A stretch of 22,118 bases of DNA from an uncultured Eubacterium sp. (GTDB lineage Bacteria; Bacillota_A; Clostridia; Lachnospirales; Lachnospiraceae), in NCBI GenBank assembly GCA_948468465.1, contig CAOKJJ010000075.1, positions 1 to 22,118 on the forward strand, given 5' to 3'. Made by a program: the position numbers and the translations under genes. This document shows positions 1-8,160 of the stretch, piece by piece; within the stretch, counting starts at the first letter, position 1, and each line of letters opens with the position of its first letter. A model generated the notes under the pieces. That model did no database searches, had not been told where the DNA came from, and saw only the letters and a list, made by a program, of their open reading frames with translations.

Positions 1-150
1 GACTGGCATTCTGCTCTGTAAATCAGGGGCGCAGCCCAGCGTCGCTTTTAGCCACAGGCTGTAAGCCAGGGGCGGACTACGCGACGCGACCGGACGGGGC
101 CACAGAGTTTATGCAGAATGCCTAGAGATTCTTAGCATTCTGGAGTAGGA
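1..150. repeat. GC-rich segment with nested inverted repeats, function unknown
   Basis: No convincing ORF on either strand. GGCATTCTG (5-13) pairs with CAGAATGCC (114-122), CTCTG (14-18) with CAGAG (103-107), and GCGTCGC (39-45) with GCGACGC (81-87), all in nested order. Smaller hairpins lie inside (GGGC/GCCC near 27-37, AGCC/GGCT near 50-60). CAGAATGC (114-121) can alternatively pair with GCATTCTG (135-142) in a separate hairpin with loop around 126-131. It is clearly more GC-rich than its surroundings. It may be a structured RNA, or the end of a dispersed repeat or mobile element, which would fit its place at the window edge. I cannot name a family. Confidence 0.45.
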
Positions 151-314
151 GCCGCAAGCCAGGCCAATTTCCCCCTCACCCGGCGTCCGCATAGCCAATA
201 AATACCCGCAACACAATATAAAAAGTGTTTTTTTGTTTCATTCAGTTTAGGGCTATCAATGAGTATCATCAATGAGGATTCAATAATATATATAAAGGAA
301 ATGGAGAGAACAAT
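151..314 (+). promoter_or_regulatory. Non-coding leader and possible promoter of parC
   Basis: The stretch 1-314 holds no gene; this part is the leader of parC. A promoter-like pair is TTCAGT (about 242-247), 17-nt spacer, TATCAT (about 265-270); the -10 box is good and the -35 box poor. A short direct repeat ATCAATGAG occurs twice around 255-280. The ribosome binding site is GGAGAG (303-308), 6 nt before the parC ATG. parC is often preceded by parE, but no parE is visible here. Confidence 0.35.
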
Positions 315-2564
315 ATGCAGACAGAAGACCGTCTGATTCGTACAGAGTATTCGGAAATCATGCAGAAATCTTATATTGATTATGCAATGAGTGTAATAGT
401 TGCAAGGGCGCTGCCGGATGTGCGCGACGGTTTAAAGCCGGTGCAGCGCAGGACATTGTACGATATGTACGAGCTGGGCATCCGTTACGACAGGCCGTAC
501 CGCAAATGTGCGCGTATCGTGGGGGATACGATGGGTAAATATCATCCGCATGGCGACAGTTCTATTTATGAAGCGCTCGTGGTAATGGCGCAGGAATTTA
601 AGCGGGGGCTGCCTCTGGTAGACGGACATGGCAATTTTGGATCTATCGAAGGCGACGGTGCGGCCGCGATGCGTTATACAGAAGCGCGGCTGGAAAAAAT
701 TACGCAGGAAGCTTATCTTGCCGACTTAGATAAAGATATCGTAGATTTTGTGCCGAATTTTGATGAGACGGAAAAAGAGCCGGAAGTGCTGCCGGTAAAG
801 GTTCCGAATATTTTGATCAATGGCGCGGAAGGCATTGCGGTCGGCATGGCGACAAGCATTCCGCCGCATAATTTCGGTGAAGTGATCGACGGCGTGATTG
901 CCTATATCAAGCACCCGGATATCAATACGGCGCAGATGATGGAATATGTCAAAGGGCCGGATTTTCCGACCGGAGGAATTGTGACAAATCAGGATGAGCT
1001 GTTAAATATTTATGCGACTGGCACCGGCAAGATTAAGATACGCGGCAAGGTTGATATTGAGACTGGAAAAAATGGAAAAGACCGTCTGATTATTTCGGAA
1101 ATTCCTTATACGATGATCGGTGCGAATATCGGGAAATTTTTAAATGATGTATTCGCGCTGGTAGAGACAAAGAAAACGAGCGATATTGTAGATATTTCCA
1201 ACCAGTCGTCCAAAGAAGGCATCCGCATTGTGCTGGAGCTGCGGCGCGGCGCGGACGTGGAAAATCTTTGCAATCTGTTATATAAAAAGACAAAGCTGGA
1301 AGATACGTTTGGCGTGAATATGCTTTCGGTAGCCAATGGAAAGCCGGAGACGATGGGGCTTGTTCCGATCATTCGTCATCATGTAGAGTTTCAGTATGAA
1401 CTGGCAACGCGAAAATACAGCAATCTGCTGGCAAAGGAACAGGATAAAAAAGAAATACAGGAAGGCCTGATACGCGCTTGTGATGTGATCGATTTGATTA
1501 TTGAGATTTTACGCGGCAGTAAAAACATCAAGGAAGCCAAAAACTGCCTGGTCAATGGCGACACCGGCAGTATCAAATTTCGCAGTGCACAGTCCAAAAA
1601 GCTTGCTGCAAAGCTGGACTTTACAGAACGGCAGGCAACGGCCATTCTGGAAATGCGCCTGTATCGTCTGATTGGCCTGGAAATTGAGGCTCTGTTAAAA
1701 GATCATGAGCAGACATTAAAAAAGATTGCGCAATACGAAGATATTTTATCAAATCCGGATTCGATGAAAAAAGTAATTATCAAAGAACTGCGGGCATTTA
1801 AAAAAGAATATGCCAGAGACAGACGCACGAAAATTGATAATGTGGCGGAAGCCGTTTACATCGAAAAAAAGATTGAGGAAAAAGACGTCGCTGTATTGAT
1901 TGACCGTTTTGGCTATGCGCGAACGATGGACGTAGCCCTATATGAGCGCAATAAAGAAGCAGCCGACAGTGAAAGCAAGGAAGTATTTCTCTGCAAAAAT
2001 ACGGATAAGATCTGCATTTTTACAAATAAGGGACAGCTGCATATGCTGAAAGTATTAGACCTGCCATACGGTAAATTCCGTGATAAGGGCCAGCCGATCG
2101 ATAATGTGAGCAATTACGACAGCAGTCAGGAAACTTGCGTTTATCTGGCGCCGCTTCGTAAGCTTATCGGGCAAAAACTATTATTTGGCACGGCGTCTGC
2201 CATGATGAAACAGGTGGATGGTTCGGAGTTTGATGTATCCAAGCGGACAACCGCGGCTACGAAGCTGGCAAATGATGACGAGGTTATTTTTATAAAAACG
2301 CTTTCCCGGCAGCAGGAACAGGAAACAGTGATCATGCAGTCGGAAAAAGGCATGTTTTTGCGCATTGAAGCATCATCTGTGCCGGAGAAGAAAAAAATGG
2401 CGATTGGCGTGCGCGGCATGCGCCTGGCAGAAAATGACAGGCTGACGCATATTTATCTGCTGGAGGCGGAAGCAGAGCTTACAGAAGCTGATTACGAACC
2501 GGCAAAAGTCGTATTAAATCGGCTGCATATCGGTTCCAGAGATACAAAAGGAGTAAAACGGTAA
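315..2564 (+). CDS. parC: DNA topoisomerase IV subunit A (ParC, GyrA/ParC family)
   Basis: Breakage-reunion subunit of a type IIA topoisomerase; with ParE it decatenates and relaxes DNA. At 749 aa the length fits ParC. The N-terminal winged-helix core is intact: [10 protein letters not shown] near residues 37-46, the quinolone-determining stretch [11 protein letters not shown] (78-88), and the catalytic tyrosine Y121 in [11 protein letters not shown]82 and E86, equivalent to E. coli GyrA S83 and D87, are the susceptible-type residues. A coiled region and a short beta-pinwheel-like C-terminal domain follow. No QRRGGKG GyrA-box is present, which favours ParC over GyrA. The start is set by GGAGAG 6 nt upstream. 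The stop overlaps the dut start by one base, so the two genes are likely co-translated. Confidence 0.93.
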   Translation: MQTEDRLIRTEYSEIMQKSYIDYAMSVIVARALPDVRDGLKPVQRRTLYDMYELGIRYDRPYRKCARIVGDTMGKYHPHGDSSIYEALVVMAQEFKRGLPLVDGHGNFGSIEGDGAAAMRYTEARLEKITQEAYLADLDKDIVDFVPNFDETEKEPEVLPVKVPNILINGAEGIAVGMATSIPPHNFGEVIDGVIAYIKHPDINTAQMMEYVKGPDFPTGGIVTNQDELLNIYATGTGKIKIRGKVDIETGKNGKDRLIISEIPYTMIGANIGKFLNDVFALVETKKTSDIVDISNQSSKEGIRIVLELRRGADVENLCNLLYKKTKLEDTFGVNMLSVANGKPETMGLVPIIRHHVEFQYELATRKYSNLLAKEQDKKEIQEGLIRACDVIDLIIEILRGSKNIKEAKNCLVNGDTGSIKFRSAQSKKLAAKLDFTERQATAILEMRLYRLIGLEIEALLKDHEQTLKKIAQYEDILSNPDSMKKVIIKELRAFKKEYARDRRTKIDNVAEAVYIEKKIEEKDVAVLIDRFGYARTMDVALYERNKEAADSESKEVFLCKNTDKICIFTNKGQLHMLKVLDLPYGKFRDKGQPIDNVSNYDSSQETCVYLAPLRKLIGQKLLFGTASAMMKQVDGSEFDVSKRTTAATKLANDDEVIFIKTLSRQQEQETVIMQSEKGMFLRIEASSVPEKKKMAIGVRGMRLAENDRLTHIYLLEAEAELTEADYEPAKVVLNRLHIGSRDTKGVKR

Positions 2565-3004
2565 TGGAGCAGGAAGTGCTGAAAATTAAATATCATTCGA
2601 AAGAAATTGAAAAACTGACATATATCGAAGGAAAAAGCGACTGGATTGACTTGCGCAGCGCTCAGAATATCACGCTGAAAAAGGGAGAATTCGCGTTAAT
2701 AAGCCTTGGCATTTCGATACAGCTTCCAAAAGGCTATGAAGCTGTCATCGTGCCGAGAAGCTCTACGTATAAAAATTTTGGCATCATACAGACCAACCAT
2801 ATGGGGGTCATAGATGAAAGTTACTGCGGCGACCAGGATCTTTGGATGATGCCGGTGCTTGCGGTACGGGATACACAGATTCGGGTGAACGACCGGATTT
2901 GCCAGTTCCGTATACAAAAACACCAGCCGCAGATTCTGTTTGAAGAGGCAGACTGCCTGGAAAATCCGAATCGCGGAGGATTTGGCAGCACCGGCAGACA
3001 GTAA
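2564..3004 (+). CDS. dut: dUTP diphosphatase (dUTPase family)
   Basis: Homotrimeric dUTPase-fold enzyme hydrolysing dUTP to dUMP and PPi, which keeps uracil out of DNA and feeds dTMP synthesis. The 146 aa length is normal. All five family motifs are recognisable in order: DWIDLRSA (motif 1), VPRSST (motif 2, usually PRSG), MGVIDESYCGD (motif 3, with the catalytic Asp and the Tyr), NDRICQF (motif 4) and NRGGFGSTGR (motif 5, the P-loop-like C-terminal arm). The ATG overlaps the last base of the parC stop, and AAAGGAG lies about 10 nt upstream. A dCTP deaminase of the same fold is less likely because motifs 3 and 5 are dUTPase-like. Confidence 0.85.
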   Translation: MEQEVLKIKYHSKEIEKLTYIEGKSDWIDLRSAQNITLKKGEFALISLGISIQLPKGYEAVIVPRSSTYKNFGIIQTNHMGVIDESYCGDQDLWMMPVLAVRDTQIRVNDRICQFRIQKHQPQILFEEADCLENPNRGGFGSTGRQ

Positions 3005-3045
3005 TGAAAAAATCAGTTGCGAAATCCCTGAAAACGGTCTAATAT
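3005..3045 (+). promoter_or_regulatory. Promoter-bearing direct repeat, copy 1 (upstream of Rpn)
   Basis: TTGCGA (3017-3022), 17-nt spacer, TATAAT-like TAATAT (3040-3045). The 41-bp segment recurs at 4405-4445, exactly 1400 bp downstream, with 36 of 41 positions identical; both boxes and the spacer length are conserved. It starts right after the dut stop and probably drives the Rpn gene. Confidence 0.55.
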
Positions 3046-3151
3046 TAAGATAAAAAGACAGAGAAGCAGAAATGGATAACGTTTAGCGACACAGCCTGTA
3101 ATTGCAAACTACAATTAGAAAAAGAAAAGTTAGAGACATGAAAGGAAAAGA

Positions 3152-4108
3152 ATGGCGGGAAAAGATATTACAGAAAAGGCATTGGAAGCCTATAATGATG
3201 TTTTCGCTGACATTGTAAATAACCTTGTCTTTCAGGGACGGGAACGGATGCTGGAAGATGAGCTGGAGCAGGGACGGGAGCGGTCTGTCTATCAGGGCAG
3301 AAAGGCGCTGCGGGAACAGGAACGGGACACCTCAAAATACTGGAGGAAGAATAATATCCGGATTGCATATGTAGGAATCGAAAATGAGACGGAAGCCGAG
3401 GATGACATGCCGCTGCGGGTGATAGGATATGATGGAGCTGCCTACAGGGATCAGATCACTTACAGAATGGACGAAGAAGGAAAGCGAAGAAAAGTAGTGG
3501 AACGCTGCCCGGTTGTGACGCTGGTATTATATTTTGGCTATAAAAAGCACTGGGACAAAGCCAGGACGCTTTATGAATCACTTGGCGAGAGTATGGACCC
3601 GGATCTGGAACCGTATATCAATGACTATAAAATCAACTTATTTGAGATCGCATGGCTGACAGACAGTCAGGTAGCAGGATTTCGAAGTGATTTTCGGATT
3701 GTGGCGGATTATTTTGTGCAGATGAGGAAAAAAGGAACTTATCAGGGATCCGTGTCAAGCATACGGCATATGCGGGAAGTGCTGCAGCTTTTGTCAGTAC
3801 TGACAGATGATGCCCGTTTCTTAAAAACATTGGAAATTGGTAAGGAAGGGGAGGAGCCTAAAAATATGAGCGAAGTACTTGACAGAATAGAACAAAGAGG
3901 GATAGAGCAGGGTATAGAACAGGGTATAGAACGGGGTATAGAGCAAGGTATGGAACGGGGTATAGAGCAGGGCATGGAACAGGGCATGAAGACGATCAAC
4001 ATGCTGAATGCAAGGCTCTTAAAAGATGGCAGGATCAAGGATCTGGAACGGTCAGTTACTGACAGCGCATATCAGGAGCGGCTTTTAGCAGAGCTTTTTC
4101 CTGAATAA
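3152..4108 (+). CDS. Rpn family recombination-promoting nuclease / PD-(D/E)XK transposase-like protein
   Basis: A 318-aa member of the Rpn/PDDEXK transposase-like family, which are DNA endonucleases linked to recombination and, in E. coli, to phage defence. Family marks: AYNDVFADIVN (13-23), the probable catalytic Asp in ERDTSKYW (57-64), YVGIENETE (73-81) followed by MPLRVIGYDGAAYRDQ (86-101), and PVVTLVLYFG (120-129). Where most relatives have E-x-Q in the IENQT position, this one has E77-N-E79. The C-terminal part holds seven 4-residue repeats of the form G(I/M)E(Q/R) (nucleotides 3899-3982), then a helical tail ending LLAELFPE. Met239 (nucleotide 3866) is an in-frame internal start with its own ribosome binding site. 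A partial copy of the 3' end follows at 4127-4362. Confidence 0.85.
   Translation: MAGKDITEKALEAYNDVFADIVNNLVFQGRERMLEDELEQGRERSVYQGRKALREQERDTSKYWRKNNIRIAYVGIENETEAEDDMPLRVIGYDGAAYRDQITYRMDEEGKRRKVVERCPVVTLVLYFGYKKHWDKARTLYESLGESMDPDLEPYINDYKINLFEIAWLTDSQVAGFRSDFRIVADYFVQMRKKGTYQGSVSSIRHMREVLQLLSVLTDDARFLKTLEIGKEGEEPKNMSEVLDRIEQRGIEQGIEQGIERGIEQGMERGIEQGMEQGMKTINMLNARLLKDGRIKDLERSVTDSAYQERLLAELFPE
3866..4108 (+). CDS. Internal in-frame ORF of the Rpn gene (possible RpnS-like small protein)
   Basis: Starting at Met239 of the Rpn protein, this would give an 80-aa product comprising the repeat helix and C-terminal tail. An unusually good Shine-Dalgarno stretch, AAGGAAGGGGAGGAG (3843-3857), sits 9 nt before the ATG although it lies inside a coding region. 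In E. coli rpn genes an internal start is known to produce a small C-terminal protein (RpnS) that binds and inhibits the full nuclease, and the dimerising helix carries 4-residue repeats of variable number. The same arrangement is visible here; that it works the same way is inferred. Confidence 0.55.
   Translation: MSEVLDRIEQRGIEQGIEQGIERGIEQGMERGIEQGMEQGMKTINMLNARLLKDGRIKDLERSVTDSAYQERLLAELFPE
3899..3982 (+). repeat. 12-bp tandem repeat (7 units) encoding G(I/M)E(Q/R)
   Basis: Seven imperfect 12-bp units with consensus GGTATAGARCRG, each in frame as Gly-Ile/Met-Glu-Gln/Arg. The duplicate at 4189-4236 has only four units. The 36-bp difference fully explains why the two C-terminal ORFs are 80 and 68 aa, which points to repeat-number change by slippage or unequal exchange. 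Confidence 0.9.
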
Positions 4109-4126
4109 AATGTGTGTAAACCGATC

Positions 4127-4362
4127 AGGAAGGGGAGGAGCAGGGGCCTAAAAATATGAGCGAAGTACTTGACAGAATAGAACAAAGAGGGATAGAACAG
4201 GGTATAGAGCAGGGTATAGAGCAGGGCATGGAACAGGGCATGAAGACGATCAACATGCTGAATGCAAGGCTCTTAAAAGATGGCAGGATCAAGGATCTGG
4301 AACGGTCAGTTTCAGACAGCGCATATCAGGAGCGGCTTTTAGCAGAGCTTTTTCCTGAATAA
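4127..4362 (+). repeat. Partial duplication of the Rpn 3' end
   Basis: Near-identical copy of 3843-4108: same Shine-Dalgarno run, same ATG context, same coding sequence. The differences are a 6-nt insertion between the Shine-Dalgarno run and the ATG, three fewer 12-bp units, and few substitutions (one amino acid, T to S, in the tail). Homology stops abruptly upstream of 4127, so only the part beginning at the internal ribosome binding site was duplicated or kept. Confidence 0.9.
4156..4362 (+). CDS. Stand-alone Rpn C-terminal protein (duplicate)
   Basis: A 68-aa ORF that copies the last 80 residues of the upstream Rpn protein with four instead of seven G(I/M)E(Q/M) repeats and an almost identical tail. 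It has its own ribosome binding site (GGAGGAG plus AGGGG before the ATG at 4156). It lacks the nuclease domain. By analogy with RpnS it could be a free inhibitor of the Rpn nuclease with altered repeat number; alternatively it is only the debris of a lost tandem Rpn copy. Intact frame and ribosome binding site favour expression. Confidence 0.6.
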   Translation: MSEVLDRIEQRGIEQGIEQGIEQGMEQGMKTINMLNARLLKDGRIKDLERSVSDSAYQERLLAELFPE

Positions 4363-4404
4363 AATGCATACCAGGCTTATCATTATCATTTGCCAGAATG
4401 TGTT

Positions 4405-4445
4405 TGAAAAAATTAGTTGCGAAATCCTGTAAAACAGTCTAATAT
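4405..4445 (+). promoter_or_regulatory. Promoter-bearing direct repeat, copy 2 (upstream of the PRTase-like gene)
   Basis: Second copy of the segment at 3005-3045: TTGCGA (4417-4422), 17-nt spacer, TAATAT (4440-4445). It precedes the PRTase-like gene at 4513 and probably serves as its promoter. It may be either that gene's native promoter, captured at the other side of the Rpn unit, or the leader of a deleted second Rpn gene. Confidence 0.5.
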
Positions 4446-4512
4446 GAAAGAGACGAAAAATAGGAGACTGGAAAAGAAGAACATGGATACTGATATCTGA
4501 AAGGAGATAACA

Positions 4513-5154
4513 ATGGAACAACGAACAGTGAAATTTTATTCCAAAGAGAGCAATTTGCTTGCACTGCATGCAATACCGGGGCATTTTGCCACGAGCAATT
4601 CACATATTAATTTTTACATTGATGTAACCGGAATGCGGGCGCGTATTACCGAGGCGGAAGAGGCCGCTAAAATTATGGCGCATAAATTCGGCCATTTGAA
4701 CTATGTAGATACGGTCGTTTGCATGGATGGCACAGAAGTCATCGGAGCGTTTCTTGCCAAAGAATTTGAAAAGGAACATATTTTATCCACAAACCAGCAT
4801 AAGACGGTCTATGTTATTTCTCCTGAGCACAGCAGAGACAACCAGTTGATTTTCCGTGATAATACGAAGCATATGATTGCGGGGAAACATGTAATTTTGC
4901 TGCTGGCGACGACGACAACCGGAGAGACGATCCGAAGGAGCATGGAAGGCATTCAGTACTACGGCGGAGTGATTGAAGGGGTTGGCTCCATATTCAGTAC
5001 GGTAGGAACCGTTAATAATATAAAAATACAATCGTTATTTGACGGCAATGATGTCATTGGATATCAGGCATTTCCAAAGGCGGACTGCCCGTTCTGTAAA
5101 AAAGGCACGAAAATCGAAGCGGTTGTCAACGGGTTTGGATATTCTAAATTATAA
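4513..5154 (+). CDS. Phosphoribosyltransferase-like protein (orotate PRTase family, degenerate PRPP site)
   Basis: A 213-aa protein with the type I PRTase layout: a hood region with DVTG (37-40), and a PRPP-loop-like segment VILLLATTTTGETIRRSM (127-144) after a hydrophobic strand. The two acidic residues that normally precede the T-T-G loop (canonical DDxxTTG) are replaced by Ala-Thr, so PRPP catalysis may be weak or lost. A C-P-F-C pair (192-195) near the C-terminus could be half of a metal site. Similar proteins are usually named orotate phosphoribosyltransferase; no other pyr gene is nearby. The start is supported by AAAGGAGA 6 nt upstream. A methyltransferase gene follows after 23 nt, probably in the same transcript. 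Confidence 0.6.
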   Translation: MEQRTVKFYSKESNLLALHAIPGHFATSNSHINFYIDVTGMRARITEAEEAAKIMAHKFGHLNYVDTVVCMDGTEVIGAFLAKEFEKEHILSTNQHKTVYVISPEHSRDNQLIFRDNTKHMIAGKHVILLLATTTTGETIRRSMEGIQYYGGVIEGVGSIFSTVGTVNNIKIQSLFDGNDVIGYQAFPKADCPFCKKGTKIEAVVNGFGYSKL

Positions 5155-5177
5155 GCACAAACGGCGGCAGAAGCATA

Positions 5178-5948
5178 ATGACAGAACTGGAAAGATATTA
5201 TAATAAATTTTGCGAGGAAAAGCGGCTTGGCAGGAGACATGGACGGGTAGAATATTCAGTCACTATGAAATATATTCATGAATATCTGAAAGGCATGCAT
5301 AAGCCGCGGATTATTGAGATCGGAGCAGGAACGGGACGCTACAGTGTGCGGCTTGCAGACGAAGGATATGATGTGACAGCGGTAGAATTGGTAAAATATA
5401 ATCTTGGGATACTAAAATCCAAAAAAAGCAGTGTAAAGGCTTATCAAGGGAATGCACTGCATCTGTCCCGTTTTGCAGACGAGTCTTTTGACATGTCATT
5501 ATTGTTTGGGCCGATGTATCATCTTTATACGATGGAAGATAAGGTAATGGCATTAAAGGAAGCTGCACGCGTGACGAAATCCGGCGGATATATTCTTGTA
5601 GCGTACTGTATGAATGAATATGGCGTTTTAATGTATGGCTTTCGGGACAGCCATGTGAAAGAATGCAGAAATGACGGACGGCTGACGGATGATTTTCATT
5701 GTGTGTCCGGGCCGGAACATTTGTATGATTATGTCCGCCTGGAGGATATTGACACGATCAATCAAATGGCCGGACTGAAACGGCTGAAAATTTTCGCCCC
5801 GGACGGGCCGGCCAATTATATGCGGCGTGAGTTAAATGCGATGGATGAGGAAACATTCGCATTATTCCTGCAATATCAGATGGCTGTATGCGAGCGGCCC
5901 GAGCTGATCGGAGCCAGTGCGCATACCGTTGATATTTTGCGTAAATAA
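5178..5948 (+). CDS. Class I SAM-dependent methyltransferase
   Basis: A 256-aa Rossmann-fold methyltransferase. Motif I is IIEIGAGTGRYSVRLA (about residues 45-60), followed by the acidic end of strand 2 in VTAVELV, the strand-3 acidic region GNALHLSRFADESFD, and LLFGPMYHLYT (about 109-119) at motif IV. The substrate cannot be told from sequence. The ribosome binding site is weak, so translation may depend on coupling with the upstream gene 23 nt away. The gene ends directly at the strong terminator at 5947-5992. Confidence 0.8.
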   Translation: MTELERYYNKFCEEKRLGRRHGRVEYSVTMKYIHEYLKGMHKPRIIEIGAGTGRYSVRLADEGYDVTAVELVKYNLGILKSKKSSVKAYQGNALHLSRFADESFDMSLLFGPMYHLYTMEDKVMALKEAARVTKSGGYILVAYCMNEYGVLMYGFRDSHVKECRNDGRLTDDFHCVSGPEHLYDYVRLEDIDTINQMAGLKRLKIFAPDGPANYMRRELNAMDEETFALFLQYQMAVCERPELIGASAHTVDILRK

Positions 5949-5992
5949 AGCTTCGGGAAAATGAATGTTTATCCATTTTCCCGAAGCTTTTT
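5947..5992. terminator. Bidirectional rho-independent terminator
   Basis: Perfect 17-bp stem, AAAGCTTCGGGAAAATG (5947-5963) against its complement (5974-5990), with a 10-nt loop and T-rich tails on both strands. It separates the converging methyltransferase gene and glgX and should serve both. Confidence 0.93.
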
Positions 5993-6015
5993 GGATTCTT
6001 AGGAACTGTTTATGC

Positions 6016-8109
6016 TTACGGTATCGGCACAGCCGTTAGAATCTGTACGCTTCTAGGCTGTAAAAGGATGGCCTGATTTTGCACTTTTTCTGGTTCTGTC
6101 AGGATACTATGTGTTTTATAAGTATCTACAACAATTTCCCAGCGCATATTCACCGGCAGCTGCGGAAGCTGCTGCGTAACGCTTTCCCAGTATGCATTAA
6201 TGGACAAAAAGACAATGTCGTCCTTATCTGTTTCATCATCTTTTCCGGCATACATCACACCGATAACATGGGAATCCCAGTGATAATCACTGTTCCATGC
6301 CTGCGCTTCATGCAGGCTGACGGATGGAAATCCAACGGAGCATGCAGTCATGTTTTTGCGGATGACAGCATGTTTTTTGCGGAAGTCAATCATAAAGCTG
6401 AAAAACTGAAACAGTTCTTTATTTTTTTCAGGCAGCGTCCAGTCCAGCCAGGAAATCATATTGTCCTGACAGTATGCGTTGTTGTTGCCATGCTGGCTGT
6501 TGCCAAACTCATCACCGGCAAGAAACATTGGTGTTCCGCGGCTGCACATTAAAACGGCACAGGCGTTTTTCACCATTCGTCTGCGCAGGGATAAGATTTC
6601 GGGATCCATCGTTTTTCCTTCTACGCCGCAGTTCCAGCTGTAGTTATCGTTGCTGCCGTCCGTATTGTTCCAGCCGTTTGCCTCATTGTGCTTTTGATTG
6701 TAGCTGTACAGATCATGCAGCGTAAATCCGTCGTGGCAGGTTAAAAAGTTGATGGAAGCGTCGGAACCGCGTGTTTCGGGGTCGTAAATATCGACAGAGC
6801 CGATAATCCGCATAGCCGCGCTGTGGGCTTTGGCCGGATCTCCTTTTAAAAAGCTGCGCACATCATCACGGTAGCGTCCGTTCCACTCCGCAAAGCGGTT
6901 CCAGGACGGAAAACTGCCCACCTGATACAGACCGCCGGCATCCCAGGCTTCTGCAATCAGCTTTGTATCGCCTAAGATCGGATCAAAGGCAAGGCTTTGC
7001 AGCAGCGGCGGCTTGCGCATCGGAGAACCGTCTTCATTGCGTCCGAGAATTGTAGCGAGATCGAAACGGAAACCATCAATCCGGTAGGTCATCACCCAGT
7101 AGCGCAGGCAGTCTAAAATCATGCGCTGCACGATCGGATGGTTGCAGTTTAACGTATTGCCGCATCCGCTGTAATTAAAATACTCTCCGTTCGGCTTGAG
7201 CATGTAATAAATATTATTGTCAAAGCCCTTAAATGAGAAGAAGTGGCCTTGTTCATTCCCTTCCGCCGTATGGTTGAATACAACGTCCAAAATAACTTCA
7301 ATGCCGTTATCATGCAGGCTCTTAACAAGCTGTTTCAATTCGGTGCCTTCTCTGTTATATTCGATGCCGCCGCAGTAACTCGTATTTGGCGCAAAAAAGC
7401 TGACGGTATTATAACCCCAGTAGTCTACAAGATCATGTCCGTTGTACGTACGGAAGGAACCTGTTTCGTCAAATTCGAAAATCGGCATCAGCTCCACCGC
7501 ATTGACTCCCAGTTTTTTCAGGTATGGAATTTTTTCCATCAAAGCGGCAAACGTTCCTGGCTTTGCATGGATGGAAGCATCTGCCATTGTAAATCCGCGT
7601 ACATGCAGTTCGTAAATAATGAGATCTTCCATTGGAATATGCGGGAAGACAAAATTGCCCCAGTCGAAGTCGTCTTTTACGACACGCGCTTTATAAAAAT
7701 CATTTTGTGTTTTTTGAATTCCCCATACACTTTGTCCGGTTACTGCCTTTGCATAAGGATCAAGCAGATTTTTATTCGGATTAAAAATCAGGCCGTTTTC
7801 CGGCTCGAATGGCCCGTCGATGCGATAGGCGTACTCAAATTCTTCGATATTCAGTTTGAACACAATCATGGAAAACACATTGCCGATACGGTAGTTATCC
7901 GGAAATTTTAAAATGGCATACGGTTCGTTTTCTTCTCTGTGGAAGAGCAAAAGCTCACAGGAAGTTGCATGATTGGAATGTACAGTAAAGTTTACACCGC
8001 CGGGAATAGCGGTTGCGCCGTTGATATCGTAAAAGCCCGGGCGTACTTCGTAGCCTTCAATCGTATCAAAAGGGACCAGATGGATTTTGTTTAATGGAAT
8101 AGGAGTCAT
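6016..8109 (-). CDS. glgX: Glycogen debranching enzyme / isoamylase-type alpha-1,6-glucosidase (GH13)
   Basis: A 697-aa GH13 debranching enzyme acting on alpha-1,6 bonds of glycogen or limit dextrins in the cytoplasm. An N-terminal CBM48-like domain (about 10-120, including FTVHSNHATSCELLLF) precedes the TIM barrel. Conserved regions: DVVFNH (275-280), GFRFDLA with nucleophile D350, IAEAWD with acid/base E387, and LTCHDG with D460. All three catalytic acids are present. Start at 8109: the minus strand has GAGGT 7 nt before the ATG. A promoter-like TTGACA/TAAGCT lies upstream and the terminator at 5947-5992 downstream, so it is probably monocistronic. No other glycogen genes are adjacent. Type II pullulanase-like specificity cannot be excluded. 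Confidence 0.92.
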   Translation of the reverse strand: MTPIPLNKIHLVPFDTIEGYEVRPGFYDINGATAIPGGVNFTVHSNHATSCELLLFHREENEPYAILKFPDNYRIGNVFSMIVFKLNIEEFEYAYRIDGPFEPENGLIFNPNKNLLDPYAKAVTGQSVWGIQKTQNDFYKARVVKDDFDWGNFVFPHIPMEDLIIYELHVRGFTMADASIHAKPGTFAALMEKIPYLKKLGVNAVELMPIFEFDETGSFRTYNGHDLVDYWGYNTVSFFAPNTSYCGGIEYNREGTELKQLVKSLHDNGIEVILDVVFNHTAEGNEQGHFFSFKGFDNNIYYMLKPNGEYFNYSGCGNTLNCNHPIVQRMILDCLRYWVMTYRIDGFRFDLATILGRNEDGSPMRKPPLLQSLAFDPILGDTKLIAEAWDAGGLYQVGSFPSWNRFAEWNGRYRDDVRSFLKGDPAKAHSAAMRIIGSVDIYDPETRGSDASINFLTCHDGFTLHDLYSYNQKHNEANGWNNTDGSNDNYSWNCGVEGKTMDPEILSLRRRMVKNACAVLMCSRGTPMFLAGDEFGNSQHGNNNAYCQDNMISWLDWTLPEKNKELFQFFSFMIDFRKKHAVIRKNMTACSVGFPSVSLHEAQAWNSDYHWDSHVIGVMYAGKDDETDKDDIVFLSINAYWESVTQQLPQLPVNMRWEIVVDTYKTHSILTEPEKVQNQAILLQPRSVQILTAVPIP

Positions 8110-8160
8110 TCGGTTACCTCACTTTTATGAAAGATTTAGCCTTCGGCTGTTTCTATAAAA

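Noticed and set aside
1..314. tRNA, rRNA or known riboswitch at the left edge
   Set aside because: The pairing pattern does not form a cloverleaf and no conserved rRNA or riboswitch core is recognisable.
3899..3982. Short regularly repeated units that could be mistaken for a CRISPR array
   Set aside because: Units are 12 bp with no spacers and are in frame, encoding G(I/M)E(Q/R); they are a coding tandem repeat.
3742..4038. Minus-strand ORF with repetitive Cys-Ser-Ile-Pro
   Set aside because: Antisense shadow of the Rpn tandem repeats; no ribosome binding site or family resemblance.
7243..7911. Plus-strand ORF of 222 aa inside glgX
   Set aside because: Lies wholly within the well-supported glgX gene on the other strand; sequence resembles no family.
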